This document shows, one piece after another, positions 44,503-54,868 of a stretch of DNA of 64,000 nucleotides. The stretch covers positions 68,236,496 through 68,300,495 of the forward strand of contig CM051457.1 in NCBI GenBank assembly GCA_028274465.1. Direction: 5' to 3'. The position numbers were made by a program, and so were the translations under genes. The notes under the pieces were generated by a model. It was not told the origin of the DNA. It saw only the letters and a list, made by a program, of their open reading frames with translations, and did not search any database. This DNA comes from Plantago ovata (Eukaryota; Streptophyta; Magnoliopsida; Lamiales; Plantaginaceae). Numbering within the stretch: the first letter of the stretch is position 1; the number at the start of each line of letters is the position of its first letter.

Positions 44503-46443
44503 TTACTTTTCAGCAACTTGTTTGGCAGGATGCTTTACAACATCCTTCTTCTTTCCAGTTTGCTTCTCAGCAACCTGTTTTCCTTTTACAGTCTTGTTAC
44601 TTTGAGTAGCAACAGCGGACTTTATGGTCATAGGTACTTGATTGCATGTTTCAGCAACCTTAGATTGACCAAACTGATAGATTTCTGGTAGACCACTATC
44701 AGTAGCACGTACAAAGGATATCGGTGATTTATCTTTACTCAAGATTTCTACGTCATCACCTTCATACATTGCGCCTAAACCTTCTTTCTGAGATGGATCT
44801 CTCAAATAAGAGTTTAGTTCAGTCAGCGTATTACTTGCGTCCACATAAGATTTGAAATGGATTTTCATCTTTTTCATCTCTTGGATCTCAGCAAGTAACT
44901 TTAGAATTGAGGACTGATATTCTTCCAATTCTAATGCCATTTGAGAATTCTTCTCTGTAGCTTCAGCAATCAACTTCTTAAGACGCCTTATTTCAGCATC
45001 CTTCTCTTCTGTCTCTTCCTTCAGCAAGACGTACTTTTCAGTAGTCTGCTTGGTCAGAGTTTCAGCAATCTGTAGTTTCTCTTGCTGTCTGCTCAGAGTT
45101 TTCTCAAATCTTTCGATTTCTCCTTGAATCTTGTCAAGGTCAATCTCGTCTTCACTTTCTGAGTCTGAGTCAGATGTAGGGTTGTTTACCTGACCGTCCA
45201 TGAGGCAGAATTCGTAGTTTGACACATCTGGATAAGCTTCCATAGCTATTCCACAAACTTCTTTGCCAATCTCCACGTCTAGAGTGGCTTCTTCATCGTC
45301 GGTGTCTGAACTTTCATCCTCACTGTCTTCGGAGCTAGTATCAATACACAATGCTTCGATTTTTGCTTGAAGCTTCTTCTTTTCTTCAGCAATAAAAGCT
45401 CTTTTGAACTTCTTCTTCTTTTCAGCAGATTTGCCTTTCAGCAAAGGGCAATTAGCTTTGAAGTGTCCAGGCTTTCTGCAGTAAAAGCATAGATCATTTC
45501 CGACTGCTGGTTCTTCTGATGAAGTAGCTTGCTTGTTCAGCGAGCTAGTCTCATTCTTGTACTTATGGTAGTTGTTACCAAGATGCTTTTTCAGCTTTTC
45601 TTTTGCTTTTCGCCTTTCGAGTTCCTTGCTGATGAATTTCTTCATGTTTTTGACAACCAAAGAGTTTTCATCAGTAGGCTCTTTTTCATTCTTCTTTTCA
45701 GAAGATGACGGCTTTGCAGCAAGAGCAATGTTTTGCGATTTTTCACCAAATACATTTTCTCTTTGCTTTGTCTCATAGTTGACAGTAGCAAGATGAGAGA
45801 ACAACTCTGTTGGTGTAATGTCTGGCATTCCTTGATTGTAATAGAAATTCTGAGTGTGGATCCATTCTTGATTCAGACTTCTGATGATAGTTTTCACTTT
45901 CTCAGAATCTGAGTAAAGGTTTCAAACACCCAAGGCTGCCATTTCACTAACAAGAGTTGTGAATCTGAAATCCAAGTCTTCCAGTGACTCGTTTGTACCT
46001 TGCTTAATGTTTTGAAACTTTAATTTAAGTACTTCAAGTTTGTTTTCCTTGGTTTTGTCAGATCCAGCACAAAGATCTTGAACCATTTTCCAAGCTTCCT
46101 TTGCAGTCTTAGCACCCCACAGTTTGCACTGTATGGTATCCGGAGTTGATCGAATGATGATATTTCTTGCTTGGCCATCAAGACGGAATCTCTTAGCCTC
46201 GTCAGAAGTCCATTCCTCTCTTGGTTTTGGCACAACCGTATCTGATGGTTCGCCTAAGATAGTTTCCTTTCCAGCTTCAGTGGTCTTGTGAGGGAAACTC
46301 CTTTCAACCTTAGTGATCTTGATAGGTCCATCATTAATGACGGTGACCATCTCATCACTAATGGCCTCAAGATGTAGCATCATTTTGTTTCGCCATTTTT
46401 CGTAATTTTCCAGCTTCAGCAAGGGAGCATCTCCTAAAGACAT
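44503..46443 (-). pseudogene. SIRE-like Copia gag, copy B (5' end present)
   Basis: The start MSLGDAPLLKLENYEKW at 46443 lies about 100 bp downstream of the PBS and shows the usual gag N-terminus (YxxWxxxM). The gag core, zinc knuckle (45448-45489), acidic patch and coiled-coil region are as in copy A. An in-frame TGA at 45922-45924 is shared with copy A, and one at 44503 is private to this copy. The TGA lies where the neighbouring sequence fits an original CGA, consistent with C-to-T decay. Confidence 0.87.
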
Positions 46444-46540
46444 CCTGTCAGCAAAGCACTACCAAACTGATCAAGTGAGAGTGATTTACGGAAAGCACCT
46501 AAGGGGATCTAGGATCAGTGCTGAAGGTTAAAGAACCTCC

Positions 46541-46553
46541 AGCTCTGATACCA
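46541..46553 (-). other. Primer-binding site, initiator tRNA-Met type
   Basis: The minus strand reads tggtatcagagct two bases after the LTR end. This is the usual Copia primer site and fixes the minus orientation. The corresponding site of copy A was lost at the duplication junction. Confidence 0.92.
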
Positions 46554-46555
46554 CT

Positions 46556-48158
46556 TGTTGGTCCCTTTAAACAACTAGAAAAGACTAGAGGGGGGGGGGG
46601 TGAATAGTCTTTTCAAACTTTCGTCGTTTAAAACTTTCTCAGCAAGTGCTTATTACTTTTCAGTAATGAGTTTGCTGATACTTAACTTTCTCAGCAAGCG
46701 TAAGTTACTTTTCAGTAACTAGGTTTGCTGATACTTAAAATCAGAGAGCGGAAGTATTTGATACAATAAGTGCTCTTTCAGTAAATGAAGGTTTCAGCAA
46801 GTGATGTGAGTGATTGTGTACAGACAGATATGATTTGCTGAAAACTAAGTACAGTAAGTAAATCACACAAACACTTTTATAGTGGTATCTGAGAGTGGCG
46901 TAATCTCTCAACTAATCCACTTTGTCCTTTCTAGGACTGAATCCATTAAGATATGATTGAGGTTCCTTACAACTCCTATCTCAAGCGATTCAAACAGAAA
47001 CCAAAGCACACTTGCTTCGTCGCCAACCTAATCTAGAGAACGTAACCTTGTTCTCCACCAAACTTCGTACTTTTAATCAGCAAACCTATGCTCGATTAAG
47101 TTCCCCCTGAATATCACGCCTGGAAGGGTGTATTTTCAGTTAGAGAGTTTTGGGTGAGATAACTTAATTATAACTTATTCAGTTACAACAAGTAATCTAA
47201 GAAACACAACTTTGAATACTTTGCAGTAAACAAGTTTGATTGTTTCTGGTGTCAAGACTTGTTCTTGTTTAAAATAAAGAAAGAACACTTAACTAATTTC
47301 TTAGTCGTGTAAGTTCTACTTCTTCACAAGTAGCTTTCTCAAGCTTTAAGTCTTGGAACGGATCAATGGCAGTATAGAGAGTTTGAAGGTATGTGAGTTT
47401 AAGCACAAGTGAGAGTTTGATCACGTTGTTGACACACTTCAACTCTTAGCCGGATGACCTCTATTTATAGTGAAAATAAGGAGCCGTTTGAATTTTAAAT
47501 TCCAAGACTTTTGATCCTTAAGATGTCACTATCTTGCTTTTGTACTTTCAGCAGCGTCCTTGTTTGTCTTCTAGTCTTCATGTCCTTCGCGTGCAAGCTT
47601 TGCATTTAATGCATATTTGAATAGAATTCAAACAGTAACATTGGAGCGCAAATATAAGTACTTTCAGCAAGAGGTCACATATGTTCCTTCAGCAAGTGGT
47701 CAGTCTCAGTTTCAGCAAGCACAACCTACTCTGTCTTTTAGATTTTCACTTATGCAATGCTGTTGCTAAAGTTTCCACTTTCTGAGCAACACGTGCCTTT
47801 GTAGATACCAGTCTTCAGAAATCTTCTAGTCTTCAGATCTTCGAATTCTTCAAGTCTTCAGATCTTCGATAATCTTCAAGATTCTGAGCGGTTTCTAAAT
47901 CCTTCAATAGTTTGTTTGTAAAAACAAAGTACATCATCAGCAAATGCTTCAATAGGTTATTTTCTTTTCAGAAAACAAGATACATCATAAGCGGTAAAAA
48001 CCAACCTATCTAGCACCTAATCTTAGTCTTCAGCAAACGTTCCTCTTTTACAATGTCCTTAAAATTCTAAATTCCTATGGACCTTAAGAGTACTAGTTAC
48101 TGGACTTTCCTTAATTTAGCATGGTTAATTGCTCATCAAAATTACAAGTTTCCTAACA
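46556..48158 (-). repeat. SIRE-like 5' LTR, uninterrupted
   Basis: It is 1603 bp, tgttgg to ctaaca. It lacks the solo LTR (site at gtata near 47372) and the gag-protease Gypsy (site at cctat near 48005), so it represents the pre-insertion state. It contains about twelve copies of tcagcaa/ttgctga in both orientations, where about 0.2 are expected by chance. Confidence 0.92.
47462..47469 (-). promoter_or_regulatory. TATA box of the SIRE-like 5' LTR
   Basis: The minus strand reads tataaata about 0.7 kb after the upstream LTR end (48158) and about 0.9 kb before the PBS. The same site occurs in the other two LTRs at 4223-4230 and 27715-27722. Confidence 0.6.
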
Positions 48159-48736
48159 GTGAGAGCTATGAATGCTTACACAGCGGATAATGAATGAGTC
48201 CCTTATATACTTGTATTACTTTATTGTCACTTTATGTAGGATCGTGACAAGTATCCGGCCGAGATTAAAGCCTCCTTTGGCCCAAGCCCATTAAGGAGGT
48301 CCATGGGCTTTGGCCCAAACATCTTGACTAGGGTTGTGAGGGCATTGTTGACTTTTTGGGTCCCATGGAGTAATTTGGAAGGCGGGTCCCACAGGGAGCG
48401 ACCATGGGTAGTCTCCCTTGGTCCTCGTGCCTTCCTCTTACGTCCATGGTCCGAGTAGTGCTCTGCCTAGTCTCTTTTGGAGGGTGTCACCTTGACGTAA
48501 GGTCCTCCTCGAGCCCTAGAGATGCTCCTCGAGCCCAACAGCTGCAGTGTCCTTGTAGTGAGCTTATCATGAGGGTTGGCCTCTTAGTGATGGTCGAACC
48601 GTATGTTGGTCGAGCCACACCTTAGTGAGATACTTTGGTGTGGTCGCGCCCTTTGAGGGACGACCTTTGATGCTTTGTCGCACTCTTAGACCGCTTCAGT
48701 TCGTACAAGCGGACTGGACATATTTTAACACCAACA
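48159..48736 (-). repeat. Tat Gypsy 3' LTR, second part
   Basis: It continues the LTR that broke off at 1935 and aligns with 54292-54868 with several percent differences. It ends accaaca at the Tat interior. Confidence 0.9.
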
Positions 48737-48754
48737 TATGTCCCCCTAGTTTCC
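48737..48754 (-). other. Polypurine tract of the Tat element
   Basis: The minus strand reads ggaaactagggggacata directly before the LTR start tgttgg. The position is right for the plus-strand primer. Confidence 0.7.
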
Positions 48755-48804
48755 AAGTATCTTTGTAGAAGATAGTTGAGAAAATATGGTGAAGTAGAGG
48801 TCGA

Positions 48805-49043
48805 GCAGAGCCTCGACTAGTAGACGTTACTCGGACCTCATAAAAGGGGTATATTTACTGGGCAGAGATCGGATCCGGGTAAGTGTTCCTTGGTGGAAAT
48901 AGGTTATTTGATTTTTTGCCTCTTCGCTATCCTTTTTGTAAATTGTCTCGAGGAGACAATTGTGAGTAAATGGAATGGAATGATTTCCTTCCACCTTTTT
49001 CTTTTGACAATTTTCCGAGAAGCTTTAGGAGAAAGTGGCTCCG
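48805..49043. repeat. Large inverted repeat, left arm
   Basis: The arm pairs with 49561-49800 in inverse orientation; shared blocks include ggagccactttctcc, the region around ggaatgatttcc, and ggatccg. Each arm itself holds a small hairpin caattgtctc/gagacaattg. A transcript through both arms would form a long hairpin with a 517-base loop. Confidence 0.85.
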
Positions 49044-49116
49044 TGGTACCGTAAAAGGTATTCCTCCAATTTTTCTTCTCGGGTGAATGGTCGCTGGTCG
49101 CTCTACAAGTTATTCA

Positions 49117-49158
49117 CATGACATGGTCCTCGCTCCACGTGACATGGTCCTCGCTCCG
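49117..49158. repeat. 21-bp tandem repeat near the antisense promoter
   Basis: Two adjacent units of the type catgacatggtcctcgctcc differ only at their edges. They lie 180 bp upstream of the TATA box at 49340. Confidence 0.75.
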
Positions 49159-49339
49159 CGGATTATCATGGGTGGTTAGGTAATCCGCGTCCATCTTGGA
49201 AAAAGTGTTGGAGCGGGAGCGTGGAGGGTAGATCGGTAAATCCGTCAGGCGGCTGCGATCTGGGCCGTTAATAGTGGACACGTGTTCGGCCCGGATGGAG
49301 CGAGGGTAGGCGACGGTTCGTATTTCCGAGATACCCTTC

Positions 49340-49347
49340 TATAAATA
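49340..49347 (+). promoter_or_regulatory. TATA box for the antisense ORF of the Tat element
   Basis: The sequence tataaata is followed about 30 bp later by a plausible start region (gcactttttagc) and a purine-rich leader with gagagagagag. It points away from the Tat coding direction, toward the ORF at 50009. Upstream lies a G-box-like cacgtg variant (acacgtgt near 49279). Confidence 0.65.
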
Positions 49348-49560
49348 GGCCAAGACCGATTCATTCCGCACTTTTTAGCAACTTAATCACTCAGAGCATA
49401 GAGAGAGAGAGCGAGGACCCTTTTAAGACGATCGACAAGCAAGCTCTTCGATTCAAAGGCAGAGCGAGGACCTTTTCAGGCGAATTCCCAGCTTAATTTC
49501 CGGAGGAGTTCGAATTTCCAGTGCAATTTCCTTCTCCAAACCTTCATTCCGACTTTACCG

Positions 49561-49800
49561 CGGAGCCACTTTCTCCTAAAGCTTGTCGGGAAATTGTCAA
49601 AAAAGAAAGAGGTGGAAGGAAATCATTCCATTCCATTTACTCACAATTGTCTCCTCGAGACAATTTACGAAAAGGATAGCGAAGAGGCAAAAAATCGAAT
49701 AACCTATTTCCACCAAGGAACACTTATCCGGATCCGATCTCTACCCAGTAAATATATCCCTTTTATGAGGTACGAGCAATGTCTGCTCGCACCCTATAAA
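49561..49800. repeat. Large inverted repeat, right arm
   Basis: Reverse complement of 48805-49043 with scattered differences. It lies in the presumed leader of the antisense transcript. An open frame of 76 codons here (49594-49824) is a by-product of the repeat. Confidence 0.85.
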
Positions 49801-50008
49801 AAGGGGGGGGGAAGGGAGATATAGGAGGAGCGAAAGGCACCAAGGCGCGAATACGAAAATCTTTTTATACTTGTCTTTTTCATACTTGTTCTTTTCATAC
49901 TTGCTTGCTTGTAGTGTTCTCGCTTTTGTACCCTTCTCGCGTTTTGTGCTTCTCGCTCCCATTATTAACTTGTGTTTTTTCACTGCAGCTTACTAGTTTC
50001 ATTGGATA

Positions 50009-51263
50009 ATGTCGAAGACACTGGCAGCCAAGGAGGAGCAGAGGAGGAAGCAAAGAATGACCAACAAGGATACAAAGATCCTTGGTTCTCTTAACCTCTC
50101 TCCGCAAAGGAGTGCCTCGCACCACAGAGATGCCTTGGTGCAGGAGGATCTTGAGACGCACGAGAATCCCGTGGAGGCTCTGAAGAAAGCCGAGGAGGAT
50201 GCGGCTGCGAAACAGGCCGAGGAGGCTGCTGCCGGGGAACAGGAGAAGAGACCGGAGAGGCCTGCGGCGAAGAAGGGTGCCGGTGCGAAGAAGCTAACGC
50301 TTGGAGGGAATAATGAACCTCCTCGCAAGAAGAGCAAAACCGCCGCTCTAAGTCAGGAGGCCGAGGTGAATAGGTTAATCCAGATGTCCGAGCTGCATCG
50401 CGCCCACGAGCTTAGCATGTGCTCGCTTCAGGTAACTTTGCTTATTTTTCTAATAAGTTGCTAAGTATGAAACTGGTCTCCTCGCTAACTCTAAACTCCT
50501 CTTTGATGTAGCTTGAGAATCTGAAAAGGAAGCTTACGGCCAGGTTGCTGATCGCGCCGGTATAGGCATTGAGATCGAGGACCTCGAGAAGAAGTTGGCG
50601 ACCGAGCAGAGCAAGAACAAAGTCGTTGAGGTGGAGACCGACAAGCTTTACGCTAAGGTCGACTACCTGGAGAAGGAGCTCGCCAAGGAGAGGGCGAGGA
50701 CTAAAGGATACAAGGGGACCTATGCCACCTTGTCGATCTACATGGAGAAGTTTAAAAACAGCGTCCTCTCCTTCCTTAAAGGCAGCCGTCTAGAGACTGC
50801 TCACGCGTTTATGGCCTCCAATACTTATAAAATGGCCCAGCAGGATGTGCAGGACGCATCGCGCGAGGAAGGTTTCTTTTCTTGCATCGGCCAGCTGAAG
50901 CGGGTGAATATGCTTCCTCTAGACTTTGATCCAGACACTCGCGAAGATATGCATGCTGGGAGGCGCGAGGATCTATCTCGCTACCCCGACGAAGCGATTA
51001 CCGACGAGATGCATGAGGCATGCTTGTTCGGGGAGCTTGTGACCGACCCAGAGGTTCCTTATCTAAGCAAACCGGCCTATCTCCCATCTTGGGTCCCCAA
51101 GTGCTTGAGGACCGGGATCATTTATCCTTTTGAGAAGGTGGCTCTCCGCAATGCTTCATGGATTAAGGTGAACGACCCAGTTCTTGGGCGGCCTGCTGAC
51201 TTCGTCGAGCCCGAGCTGATATTATATGAGAAGGCCATAAGGGAATCTCAGGAGAAGGAGTGA
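50009..51263 (+). pseudogene. Tat-lineage antisense ORF (aORF), two exons
   Basis: Exon 1 (50009-50431) encodes a Lys/Glu/Ala-rich, basic segment with KKGAGAKK and PPRKKSK nuclear-localisation-like motifs. An intron of 80 bp (gtaact...gatgtag, 50432-50511) follows. The second part (to the stop at 51261-51263) starts with a coiled-coil stretch and ends in a conserved-looking acidic domain. Joining at the nearest acceptor leads to a stop, while acceptors 15 or 30 bp further on keep the frame, so one base may be lost. The N-terminal domain usual in such proteins, often called a putative gypsy-type transposon domain, is not visible. Antisense ORFs in this position are known in Grande/Retand-like elements; their function is unknown. 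Confidence 0.65.
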
Positions 51264-52231
51264 GACCTGGTCGAGATCCAAGAGCTTCTTAGCCCGGTGC
51301 GGGGAGGGACCAGCACGACAGTTCCGATCACCGATCTCTCCGGTAGCCGCACTCGCTGAAGCGAGGACTTTGATGGCCAAGTATGCTTGGTATCAATGTT
51401 GTATTTCCTTAGATAAATTCTCGAAGAATTTTATGCTTTGTATTCGGCCCTTGGCATATGTTGAAACATCATCTGTCATTGTAACATAATTTATCACATT
51501 ATGTATCTCCTCGATTTTCCTTTAATGCCATGTTTGTTGCTCTTTGTTCTTTTTCTCATAGTTGTGTTTTTTACTAACTCTTTTTCCGTTATGACGTATA
51601 ACTTGATAGAGTAGTTAAACCCGTATAAGTTAGAATCGAAGAGGTAAGCATCCTGCACCCCCTAATGATATAAAATTGTGTTTAACAAAATTATTTTGAG
51701 TTTTGCTCCTCGAGCTATCAAAGTAATCGATCTGCTTGTCGAATTTCTACTTCTCGATATGGGGAGATCTCCTTCAAATCTTCTACGAATTCCTTGAGTG
51801 AATTTCCAAAAAGATTATAAGTGTTGAGCTCCTCCTTCTCGATTTCTTAGCCTTCCTCGTTTCCATTTCTTTGAAAAGTGTCTCGATTAGATTTCTCAAA
51901 AGATAAGAAATCGGGGAGTTTTAGTCCGATGTGCAAATCGGGGAGCTCTTTTTGGATCGAGCAAGCTCTCTTGATCGAGTAGCTTTCTATTCTGTTTTGA
52001 GTATAGTAGTTCAATACTTGAACATTTTTTGTTGAAAGATAGGCATTGCATTGTTGTCGGAAATTCAATTACAATGGGGGGCTTCTCGGCCAGCTTTCTT
52101 ACAACTTTTTCTGAATCATACAACTTGAACCATAAAACAGGAGGGTACCTCTCACACAAGCTCGTGAGGAATCCTTCTCAATCTGGGGGCCTTTCACAAG
52201 AGCTCTTCATAAAGCTTGTTCTTTAAATAAT
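51264..52231. other. Noncoding Tat interior between aORF and pol remnant
   Basis: About 970 AT-rich bases without a convincing frame. It would hold the 3' ends of the two convergent transcripts (pol on the minus strand, aORF on the plus strand). Short frames on the minus strand at 51847-52159 have no recognisable similarity. Confidence 0.6.
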
Positions 52232-52993
52232 TCAGACGTAGAACCTCTGGAGGTTGGAAGTACTCCACGGGTTCTTCAATATTCTTCCCTCCATGTCTTG
52301 GAGACGGTAGCTCCCATTGGACCTTGCTTCAACTATCTTGTAGGGGCCTTCCCAGTTGGGTTGCATCTTCCCAACTTTGCCCAGGATGTCCGCTCTTCGG
52401 AGTACCAATTCTCCTACTTGGAAGTCTCTCTCCTTCACACCTTTGTTGTAGGTCTTCGCGATTAACGGTTGGTATCTCAGGATGTTGGCCAACGCAGTGG
52501 TTCTTGCTTCACTTATCATCTCTAGGTCGAAGAGCCTCTCGGTATGATTGTCCTCGGGTTAATACCTTTGGATCCTGAGGGTTTCTACCGCCACTTCTGC
52601 TGGTATGACCGCTTCAGAACCATAAACTAGCGAGAAGGGAGTCTCTCTTGTAGCTGTTTTTAAGTTGTGCGGTATGCCCATACCACTCCATCAAGCTCGT
52701 CGACCCAATCCTTGTTGGTGGCAAATCTCTTTTGCAAGTTGTTGACAAGAATTTTGTTGACTGCTTCGGTCTGTCCATTGGATTGAGGATGTCATACTGA
52801 GGTGTACCTCCTCTCAATCTTCATTTCCTTGCACCATTCACTGAACCTTTGGCCCCAGAATTGAGAACCATTATCCGAGATGAGGACTCTTGGTAAGCCG
52901 AATCGACACACGATGTTTCTCCATACAAAGTTCATCACTCTTTGTTCAGTGATAGTAGACACTGCCTCAACCTCTGCCCACTTGCTAAAGGGT
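52232..52993 (-). pseudogene. Tat Gypsy integrase C-terminal half
   Basis: On the minus strand the segment begins in the integrase core (LPRVLISDNGSQF, second catalytic Asp), continues with HPQSNGQTEA containing the catalytic Glu, then the region around VWAYRTT, and ends in a Gypsy-type C-terminal domain (VGELVLRRADILGKVGKMQPNWEGP, KNPWSTSNLQRFYV). A TGA and at least one frameshift break it near 52795 and 52670. Upstream it is joined directly to gag at about 52993, so protease, RT, RNase H and the integrase N-terminus are deleted. Confidence 0.85.
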
Positions 52994-53942
52994 TTCTATC
53001 TGAGCATCAAGTGCGGATTTCCTTGCGTTGAGTTCCACCAGAGTGAGCCTCCTCCCCGTGATCGGGTCGATCGAGGGGGTTACCTCAGCTACAGTTCTCA
53101 AGTCATTGTTTTCCGCCACCGCTTCGGGTTGGTTCTGAGGAGTTACCTGGTTGGGCGTGACTTGATTAGGGAGAGTGGGTGGCGTAGCGATACCTGAGCT
53201 CGGTTTTCTTGCGGAGCCACATTTTGCAGTGATGCGCGTATCCTCCTATCAATTAGATCCCTCAAATCATCCGGGGAACCTTGTGATCCACACTTGATTG
53301 GACTCTTCAAGGTCCAAGTCGAGATTGGATCGGCCTTGTGTTGGCTCTTGAATGTGCCTCATCTTGTACTATAGGTGATCTTGCTTGGGATTGACGAGGG
53401 GCTACCAAAGTGTCACGAGGTTGCTCATGTACTTGGACTTGTGGTACTCCTCGAGCTTGGAGCTCTGCATTAACTCTAGCAGCCTCGTTGTCTCCTACGT
53501 ATCCTTGCAAAGTAAGAAGGAACAAGCCGTATTGAGCTTCGCCCATCCCAAAGTCAGATGGTCGGACTACACGTCCATAAGGAAGGGTGAAGTTCAATGC
53601 GGCTGGCTGAGGAGGATTCACTACTACGGGAGGAGGATTAATCGCTACTTGAGGAGGTTGTCCTCTCGGGGCGACGTTGTTTGTGACTCTCAACGCTCCA
53701 TAAGAACTTCCAACCGGGACGCGTTGTGGAGTATTTTCTCCGGATCTCTCTTCTTGGGAGTTAGTGACATTGGTGAATGCCCCCTCCATATAATCTTGAT
53801 TCCTCTCAACATTGTTATTTCTAGGTGCCCTAGGAGCAGCTGCCCTTCCTCCTCCTCGACCATTTAAAGGGGGACAGCCCCTGGGTCGAGGAGGATTCCT
53901 GGGAGGTGCATTGGCAATTCGATTGCTTCTTCTAGGAGGCAT
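52994..53942 (-). pseudogene. Tat Gypsy gag N-terminal fragment
   Basis: The ATG at 53942, 70 bp from the PBS, opens an Arg/Pro-rich N-terminus (MPPRRSNRIANAPPRNPPRP), typical for Tat/Gypsy gag leaders. The frame is open to 53307, after which stops and frame changes appear, with gag-like text continuing to about 52994. The capsid core and zinc knuckle are missing because of the deletion. Confidence 0.75.
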
Positions 53943-54011
53943 CTTCGTGAGGTGTCACGAGGAGGATGTATGGCTCGACCAGTAGGGCTACGAATGACCT
54001 TTTGATCAGAT

Positions 54012-54028
54012 TCCCACAGACGGCGCCA
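54012..54028 (-). other. Primer-binding site of the Tat element
   Basis: The minus strand reads tggcgccgtctgtggga two bases after the LTR end. This form is common in plant Tat-type Gypsy elements; I do not assign the tRNA. It fixes the minus orientation. Confidence 0.8.
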
Positions 54029-54030
54029 AA

Positions 54031-54868
54031 TGTTGAAGGGTAATTTGTACTTCTTCTTAAGTTCGCAGTAGATCGTCACAATACACTATTCAGGTCTTCT
54101 TCATGTAGTCTTCCACTTAAGATCATAGGAATCCTTCATGTAGCTTCCTCGTACCTGAAAGAGACTGGAGGGGGGGGGGTTAGTACCTCGTGCCCGGTTT
54201 GTCGAGGATGAAACCTGAGGGACGACTTTACGTGTAGGGAGTTGTACGGCTTCCCTAGTAAGAGTAGTAAAAGTGGTAGGTGAGTGGTGGGTGAGAGCTA
54301 TGAATGCTTACCCAGCGGATAATGAATGAGTCCCTTATATACTTGTAGTATTTTATTGTCACTTTATGTAGGATCGTGACAAGTGTCCGGCCGACATTGA
54401 AGCCTCCTTTGGCCCAAGCCCATTAAGGAGGTCCATGGGCTTTGGCCTAAACATCTTGACTACGGTTGTGAGGGCATTATTGACTTTTTGAGTTCCATGG
54501 AGTAATCTGGAAGGCGGATCCCACAGGGAGCGACCATGGATGGTCGCCCTTGGTCCTCGTGCCTTCCTCTTACGTCCATGGTCCGAGTAGTGCTCTGCCT
54601 AGTCTCTTTTGGAGGGTTTCACCTTGACGTAAGGTCCTCCTCAAGCCCTACAGATGCTCCTCGAGCCCAACAACTGCATTGTCCTTGTAGTGAGCTTATC
54701 TTGAGGGTTGGCCTCTTAGTGATGGTCGGACCGTATGTTGGTCGAGCCACACCTTAGTGAGATACTTTGGTGTGGTCGCGCCCTTTGAGGGACGGCCCTT
54801 GATGCTTTGTCGCGCTCTTAGACCGCTTCAGTTTGTACAAGCGGACTGGACATATTTTAATACCAACA
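54031..54868 (-). repeat. Tat Gypsy 5' LTR, intact
   Basis: It is 838 bp, tgttgaaggg to accaaca. A minus-strand TATA (tatataag, 54334-54341 on the + strand) is present. It reads uninterrupted through gtgggtgagagc, which is the site of the Copia insertion in the other LTR. Confidence 0.9.

Larger units (their letters stand above)
1936..48158 (-). mobile_element. SIRE/Maximus-like Ty1/Copia element, internally tandem-duplicated
   Basis: On the minus strand the order from the right is 5' LTR 46556-48158, PBS complementary to initiator tRNA-Met, gag, pol (protease, integrase, RT, RNase H), accessory gene, PPT, 3' LTR. The 3' LTR plus interior occurs twice (2045-25521 and 25522-46354), giving LTR-interior-LTR-interior-LTR. 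LTRs start tgttgg and end ctaaca. The 1.6-kb LTRs, long gag with a single zinc knuckle, and a large gene after pol fit the SIRE/Maximus lineage, which is inferred rather than proven. Both interiors carry many stops and frameshifts, so neither copy is coding-competent. Confidence 0.8.
1676..54868 (-). mobile_element. Ty3/Gypsy element of Tat/Retand type, split by nested insertions
   Basis: The outer element is bounded by LTRs of the form tgttga...accaaca. On the minus strand the order is 5' LTR (54031-54868), PBS, gag N-terminus, deletion, integrase remnant, antisense ORF, PPT-like tract, 3' LTR. The 3' LTR is interrupted after 1935 by 46 kb of Copia sequence and resumes at 48159. The antisense ORF downstream of pol is a known trait of several Tat-lineage elements such as Grande and Retand, which is the main reason for the lineage call. 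The flanks caatg (1671-1675) and catga (54869-54873) do not make a clean TSD. The two LTRs differ by several percent by eye, so this is among the older insertions in the window. Confidence 0.75.

Noticed and set aside
48404-48625. 73-codon frame repeated at 54536-54757
   Set aside because: Both are the same part of the Tat LTRs, so the similarity reflects LTR identity and not a gene pair.
49594-49824. 76-codon frame upstream of the antisense ORF
   Set aside because: It coincides with the right arm of the large inverted repeat and has no independent support.
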